From NCBI GenBank assembly GCA_002405525.1, contig DHLY01000090.1, positions 1,018-10,836 of the forward strand: a DNA stretch of 9,819 nt, given 5' to 3'. Of this stretch, positions 6,407-9,819 are shown piece by piece. Source of the stretch: Proteobacteria bacterium UBA4656 (GTDB lineage: Bacteria; Pseudomonadota; Gammaproteobacteria; Xanthomonadales; Ahniellaceae). The translations under genes were made by a program, and so were the position numbers. The first letter of the stretch is position 1; every line of letters starts with the position of its first letter. The notes beneath the pieces were generated by a model that was not told the origin of the DNA, ran no database searches, and was given only the letters and a program-made list of their open reading frames with translations.

Positions 6407-8584
6407 TCATGGGGCCGCGGCAGGCGGCATCTCGATGCCCAGCGTCTTGACCAGGAAGGCGTACTCGTCGGCGCGCTCCTCGATGATCTTGGCAGTCGGC
6501 TTGCCCGCGCCATGGCCGGCGCGCGTCTCGACGCGGATCATCATTGGCCGATCCCCCTTGTAGGCCGCCTGCAGCGCGGCGGCAAACTTGAACGAGTGGG
6601 CGGGGAACACGCGGTCGTCGCGGTCGGCCGTCGTCACCAGGGTCGCCGGGTACTCGACGTTGGGCCGGATGTTGTGCAGCGGCGAGTAGGCGAGCAGGGC
6701 CTTGAACTCCGTCGGGTCCTTGACCGTGCCGTAGTCGGATTCCCAAGCCCAGCCGATCGTGAACTCGCGGAAGCGCAGCATGTCGAGCACGCCCACTGCG
6801 GGCAGCGCGGCACCGAACAGCTCCGGCCGCTGCAGCATGGTCGCGCCGACCAGCAGGCCGCCGTTGCTGCGGCCGCTGATCGCCAGCCGCTTCGGCTGGG
6901 TCCATTGCTGCGCGATCAGGTACTCGGCCGCGGCGGCGAAGTCGTCGAACACGTTCTGCTTGCGCGTCTTCATGCCCGCCTCGTGCCAGGCGCGGCCGTA
7001 CTCGCCGCCGCCGCGCAGGTTGGCCGACGCGTAAACGCCGCCCATCTCCAGCCAGGCGATGGTGTTGGCGCTGAAGGCGGGCGTCACCGGGATGTTGAAG
7101 CCGCCATAGCCGTAGAGCAGGGTCGGGTTGTTCCCGTCGAGCGCCACGCCGCGCCGGGCAGTGATGAACATCGGGATCTTCGTGCCGTCCTTGGACGGGT
7201 AGAACACCTGCCGCGTCTCGAAGGCGCCGCGGTCGAAGGGGACCTTGGGCTCGCGAAACGCGCTGACGCGGCCGGACTTCGGCTCGTAGCGCAGGATGCT
7301 GCCCGGCGCGGTGAAGGACGCGAAAGCGAAGAAGGACTCGGTCGCCGTGGCGCTGCCGCCGAAGCCGGTCGCGGTGCCGATGCCGGGCATGTCGATGGTG
7401 CGCAGACGCTTGCCCTTGAGGTCGTAGGCGGAGACCTCGCTCGCGGCGTCGCGCAGGCGGTTGGCGACGATCTGCCCGCCGACCACGTTGGCCGAAACCA
7501 GGGTGGCCGCGGCCTCGGGCACGACCTCGCGCCAGTCGGTCTTCGCAGGCTTCGTCGGATCGATGGCCACGATGCGATAGCGCTCTGCGCCATCGTCGGT
7601 GCGCACGTACAGCTTGCCGTCGGCGGCACCGATGAAATCGTAGGCGGCAGTGAAGTCTGACACGACCTCGCGCACCGCCGCGTCCGGCTGCCGAAGGTCC
7701 TTCACGAACAGCAGGTTGCGCTCGTCCGTGCCCTTGCTGACCGAAACAACTAGGTACTGGCCGTCGTCCGATACCTCGGCCTGGAAGCCCCAGTCTGGCT
7801 GGTCGGCGCGCTCGTAGACCAGCACGTCCTGGTCCTGCGACGTGCCGATGCGGTGGAAGAACAACTTCTGGAACTTGTTGACCGCCTTGAGTTCGTTCTC
7901 GCCTTGCGGCGCGTCGTAACGGCTGTAGTAGAAGCCGCTGCCGTCGCGCAGCCATGCGATCGAGGTGAACTTGGCCCAGCGGATCTCGTCGCCGAGGTCC
8001 TCACCGCTGTCGACGTCGCGCACCTTGATCGTGCGCCAGTCGCTGCCGCCGTCGGACAGCGCGTAGGCCAGCCGCATGCCGTCGTCGCTGGCCTGCCAGT
8101 CGGCCAGCGACACGGTGCCGTCGCCCGACAGTGTGTTGGGGTCGAGCAGCAGCTTCGGCTCGCCATCGAGCGCGGCCTGCCAGTACACCGGGGCCTGGTT
8201 CTGCAGGCCGTCGTTGCGGGTGTAGAAGTAGCGCCCGCCGCGCACCTGCGGCACGCCGTAGCGTTCGTAGTTCCACAGCTCGGTCAGTCGCGCCTTGATT
8301 CGTTCGCGGCCCGGCACGTCGGCGAGGTAGTCCTGCAACAGCGCGTTCTGCCCGGCCACCCACCGCGCCAGTTCGGGGCTGTCGAGGTCCTCCATCCAGC
8401 GGTAGGGGTCGAAGATGCGCTGCTCGAAATGGTCGTCGTACTGGTCGACCATCTTCGCCGCCGGATAGTCGAAGGCGCGCCGCGCGGCATTGGCATCGGC
8501 CTGCGAGACGGCCGGCGGGGCCTCGGGTTCCTGGCAGCCGGCCAGCATCAGGCCGAGGGCGAGGACGAGCGGAAGACGGGGCAT
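6407..8584 (-). CDS. Prolyl oligopeptidase family (S9A) serine peptidase, lipoprotein
   Basis: A 725-aa peptidase of the S9A family, which cleaves short peptides, typically after proline. An N-terminal lipoprotein signal is visible: MPR, a leucine-rich core and the lipobox LAGC with C17. The residue after it is Gln, so outer-membrane sorting rather than inner-membrane retention is expected. The N-terminal contact segment DPYRWMEDLDSPE is followed by the seven-bladed propeller (about 85-450) and the alpha/beta-hydrolase domain (about 460-720). The catalytic triad appears complete: S573 in GRSNGG, Asp 656/657 in ADRDDRVF and H691 in RAGHGAGKP. ATG 8584 has GGAG 7 bases upstream. It lies 58 bases after the FmdB-like gene and 61 before cysK. 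Its natural substrates cannot be read from sequence. Confidence 0.95.
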   Translation of the reverse strand: MPRLPLVLALGLMLAGCQEPEAPPAVSQADANAARRAFDYPAAKMVDQYDDHFEQRIFDPYRWMEDLDSPELARWVAGQNALLQDYLADVPGRERIKARLTELWNYERYGVPQVRGGRYFYTRNDGLQNQAPVYWQAALDGEPKLLLDPNTLSGDGTVSLADWQASDDGMRLAYALSDGGSDWRTIKVRDVDSGEDLGDEIRWAKFTSIAWLRDGSGFYYSRYDAPQGENELKAVNKFQKLFFHRIGTSQDQDVLVYERADQPDWGFQAEVSDDGQYLVVSVSKGTDERNLLFVKDLRQPDAAVREVVSDFTAAYDFIGAADGKLYVRTDDGAERYRIVAIDPTKPAKTDWREVVPEAAATLVSANVVGGQIVANRLRDAASEVSAYDLKGKRLRTIDMPGIGTATGFGGSATATESFFAFASFTAPGSILRYEPKSGRVSAFREPKVPFDRGAFETRQVFYPSKDGTKIPMFITARRGVALDGNNPTLLYGYGGFNIPVTPAFSANTIAWLEMGGVYASANLRGGGEYGRAWHEAGMKTRKQNVFDDFAAAAEYLIAQQWTQPKRLAISGRSNGGLLVGATMLQRPELFGAALPAVGVLDMLRFREFTIGWAWESDYGTVKDPTEFKALLAYSPLHNIRPNVEYPATLVTTADRDDRVFPAHSFKFAAALQAAYKGDRPMMIRVETRAGHGAGKPTAKIIEERADEYAFLVKTLGIEMPPAAAP

Positions 8585-8642
8585 GCGGAGACTCCGGTGT
8601 TGCGGTGGGTGGGTGCACCGCCGCGGGCGGCGCGGACGCCGC

Positions 8643-8921
8643 TCAGCCCTCGATCGTGTCGGGGCCCTGGCCGACGGTGCGTTCGTACTTGCCCTTGCCG
8701 ACCTTGCGGTACTGCGTGAAACCGTGGCGGCCGAGGTAGGATTCCTTCATCCGGTGCGCGCCGCCAGCGACCACGCTGGCGGCAGAGACCACGCGATGGC
8801 AGAGCGCGCCGCATTCGGGGCACTGCGCCAGTGCCGGGGCATGGAGCGACTGCAGGCATTCGAAGCGGCCGCCGCAGGCGCCCATGCACGGGCCGATCGA
8901 GACGTACTCGTGGATCGGCAC
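8643..8921 (-). CDS. FmdB-like zinc-ribbon protein
   Basis: A small protein of 92 aa starting at GTG 8921 (reads VPIHEY, matching the family's usual MPIYEY start). FmdB-family proteins are small zinc-ribbon proteins often annotated as putative regulators; their activity is mostly unknown. Cysteines C12, C16, C22, C34, C37 and C41 are present. The second pair is a normal knuckle (CPECG, C34/C37), but the first is CMGAC (CxxxC) instead of the usual CxxC. A C-terminal stretch with GFTQYRKVGKGKYERT is basic and resembles xanthomonad members as I recall them. The ribosome site GAGG (8931-8934) overlaps the rnt stop, leaving an 11-base gap, so translation is probably coupled to RNase T. A longer reading from 8990 would run into rnt and is not supported. 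Confidence 0.85.
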   Translation of the reverse strand: MPIHEYVSIGPCMGACGGRFECLQSLHAPALAQCPECGALCHRVVSAASVVAGGAHRMKESYLGRHGFTQYRKVGKGKYERTVGQGPDTIEG

Positions 8922-8930
8922 GGCGGTGCG

Positions 8931-8934
8931 CCTC
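8931..8934 (-). promoter_or_regulatory. Ribosome binding site of the FmdB-like gene
   Basis: GAGG on the minus strand overlaps the TGA stop of rnt and lies 9 bases before GTG 8921. It supports the GTG start and coupling to rnt. Confidence 0.6.
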
Positions 8935-9589
8935 AGGCCGACAGCGGCAGCGCCGTGCTGCCGCTCCAGGCCGCGCTCATCGCCTTCCACTGATTGACGA
9001 TGCGGCAGAACAGCTGCGCCGTGCGCTCGGCGTCGTAGACCGCCGAATGCGCCTCGCTCGCGTTCCAGTCGAGGCCCGCGGCCTGCACCGCCCGCGACAG
9101 CACCGTCTGGCCGAACGCCAGCCCGGCCAGCGAGACGGTGTCGAAGGCGCTGAACGGATGGAACGGACTGCGCTTGTGCCCGGTGCGCCGGATTGCGGCG
9201 TTGAGGAACCCGAGGTCGAACGCCGCGTTGTGGCCGACCAGGATCGCGCGCTGGCAGTCGAGGTCGCGCACCCGCTTGCGGATCGGCTGGAAGATGCGGT
9301 CCAGCGCCTCCTTCTCGTCGCGCGCGTCGCGGAACGGGTGGGTGGGGTCGATGCCGGTGATCTCCAGCGCGCGCGGGTCGATGTTGGCGCCGGGGAAGGG
9401 CACCACGTGGGTCGACACCGGCTCGGACGGCACCACGCGGCCGTCGCCGTCCATCAGGATCGGTACCGCGCAGATCTCGAGCAGGGCGTCGCGCTCGGCG
9501 TCGAAACCGCCGGTTTCGACGTCCACGACCACGGGCAGGAAGCCGCGGAAGCGATCGGCCATCCGCGGCGCGTTGGAGGACGCGCTCAT
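8933..9589 (-). CDS. rnt: Ribonuclease T (DEDDh 3'-5' exoribonuclease)
   Basis: A 218-aa enzyme that trims 3' ends of tRNA, including removal of the terminal A of CCA, and helps mature 5S and 23S rRNA. The DEDDh set is complete: Exo[10 protein letters not shown] with D23 and E25, ExoII GHNAAFD with D125, and ExoIII HSAVYD with H181 and D186. NPFHPF-like [11 protein letters not shown] and [13 protein letters not shown] are RNase T hallmarks that separate it from the DNA polymerase III epsilon subunit. From ATG 9589 the N-terminus ([16 protein letters not shown]) lines up with E. coli RNase T (CDRFRGFYPVVIDVET), which supports this start over TTG 9640. No ribosome site precedes the ATG, and a possible promoter would place the transcript start on or beside it. 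It is the first gene of the minus-strand series visible here. Confidence 0.95.
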   Translation of the reverse strand: MSASSNAPRMADRFRGFLPVVVDVETGGFDAERDALLEICAVPILMDGDGRVVPSEPVSTHVVPFPGANIDPRALEITGIDPTHPFRDARDEKEALDRIFQPIRKRVRDLDCQRAILVGHNAAFDLGFLNAAIRRTGHKRSPFHPFSAFDTVSLAGLAFGQTVLSRAVQAAGLDWNASEAHSAVYDAERTAQLFCRIVNQWKAMSAAWSGSTALPLSA

Positions 9590-9819
9590 GCGCGCAGGAT
9601 AGCGGATGCAGCGCGCCTCGTCAGCGCGCGGCGTTCGCAAGCGCCTCTCCGGCCAGCAGGGTCGCTTCAGCCACTGAAGATCGGCCTTGGCCGGTCAACA
9701 CGCATGGTTGCTGATTAACCATGAGCGCGCAAGCACATGTCGCGAGTGCCTCGCAAAGAGTCTCATGACGGCCGACGGCGGGGCAGCAGCGAACGCGTGC
9801 TTGAAGTGACGACTGCTAG
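9590..9819. other. Non-coding right edge with clustered inverted repeats
   Basis: No gene with a recognisable product or plausible start was found on either strand. Four short dyads lie between 9665 and 9754. They are CTTCAG/CTGAAG (9665-9670, 9674-9679), CGGCC/GGCCG (9682-9686, 9689-9693), CATGGTT/AACCATG (9703-9709, 9717-9723) and GCGAG/CTCGC (9742-9746, 9750-9754). A TTGACC on the minus strand near 9693-9698 lacks a good -10 partner. The stretch is less GC-rich than the rest, as expected of an intergenic regulatory or terminator region. The neighbouring gene is outside the window. Confidence 0.6.
9596..9624 (-). promoter_or_regulatory. Possible rnt promoter
   Basis: On the minus strand CTGACG (9619-9624) and TATCCT (9596-9601) are 17 bases apart. 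The -10 region shares the 10-mer GCTATCCTGC with the tRNA-Leu promoter. Transcription would begin near 9588-9589, at the start codon itself. The -35 match is four of six, so this is tentative. Confidence 0.35.

Noticed and set aside
6346..6513. 56-residue N-terminal extension of CysK
   Set aside because: The extension is Arg/Ser-rich, overlaps the end of the peptidase gene and lacks similarity to CysK; ATG 6345 has a strong ribosome site and the family N-terminus.
6512..7660. 382-codon open frame on the plus strand inside the peptidase gene
   Set aside because: It is the antisense shadow of a peptidase with a complete catalytic triad.
6342..7955. 537-codon open frame in another minus-strand frame inside the peptidase gene
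   Set aside because: Very Arg/Ala/Gly-rich, no domain, fully inside the peptidase reading frame.
8618..8630. CCGCC/GGCGG hairpin between the FmdB-like gene and the peptidase gene
   Set aside because: Five bp with a 3-base loop in very GC-rich sequence and no T tract; not distinguishable from background.
8831..9718. 295-codon open frame on the plus strand over rnt
   Set aside because: Antisense to RNase T, which has all four DEDD residues; no plausible product.
9730..9803. Distant inverted pair CAAGCAC / GTGCTTG
   Set aside because: Only 7 bp with a 60-base gap and no extension of pairing; easily explained by chance.

Overview
The window is about 9.8 kb of very GC-rich chromosome, with strong G/C preference at third codon positions and long antisense shadow frames. 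Gene content and protein style (purA, tRNA-Leu, rnr, rlmB order; an FmdB-like protein ending in a GFTQYRK segment; CysK resembling remembered Xanthomonas CysK; a lipoprotein S9 peptidase) suggest a gammaproteobacterium of the Xanthomonadales/Lysobacteraceae type. This placement is inferred from remembered family features; no search was run.

Layout. The plus strand opens with the C-terminal 40% of purA (1-507). A tRNA-Leu(CAG) gene lies on the minus strand (632-716), with its own strong sigma70-type promoter (760-788) and a terminator hairpin (594-619). The plus strand resumes with a compact group: rnr (RNase R, 851-3301), rlmB (23S rRNA Gm2251 methyltransferase, starting 3 bases after rnr) and a 100-aa three-helix membrane protein that overlaps rlmB by 4 bases. 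From the right edge the minus strand carries rnt (RNase T, 8933-9589), an FmdB-like zinc-ribbon gene 11 bases behind it, an S9A prolyl oligopeptidase lipoprotein (6407-8584), cysK (5380-6345), and an exported cytochrome-c-like protein with two C-terminal WWNP repeats (4304-5341). The two gene groups converge and overlap by 47 bases at 4304-4350, where there is a strong hairpin. About 230 bp at the right edge hold no gene but contain several short inverted repeats.

How the genes fit together. Most of the window is housekeeping: purine synthesis, RNA decay and maturation (RNase R, RNase T), rRNA methylation, a leucine tRNA and cysteine synthesis. The rnr-rlmB pair is a conserved arrangement also seen in Escherichia coli. 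No mobile element, CRISPR array, defence cassette or clear new multi-gene system was found. The least ordinary item is the cytochrome-c/WWNP-repeat fusion protein. Next are the inverted-repeat cluster upstream of rnt, the overlapping convergent 3' ends, and an RNase R whose basic low-complexity region sits at the N-terminus.
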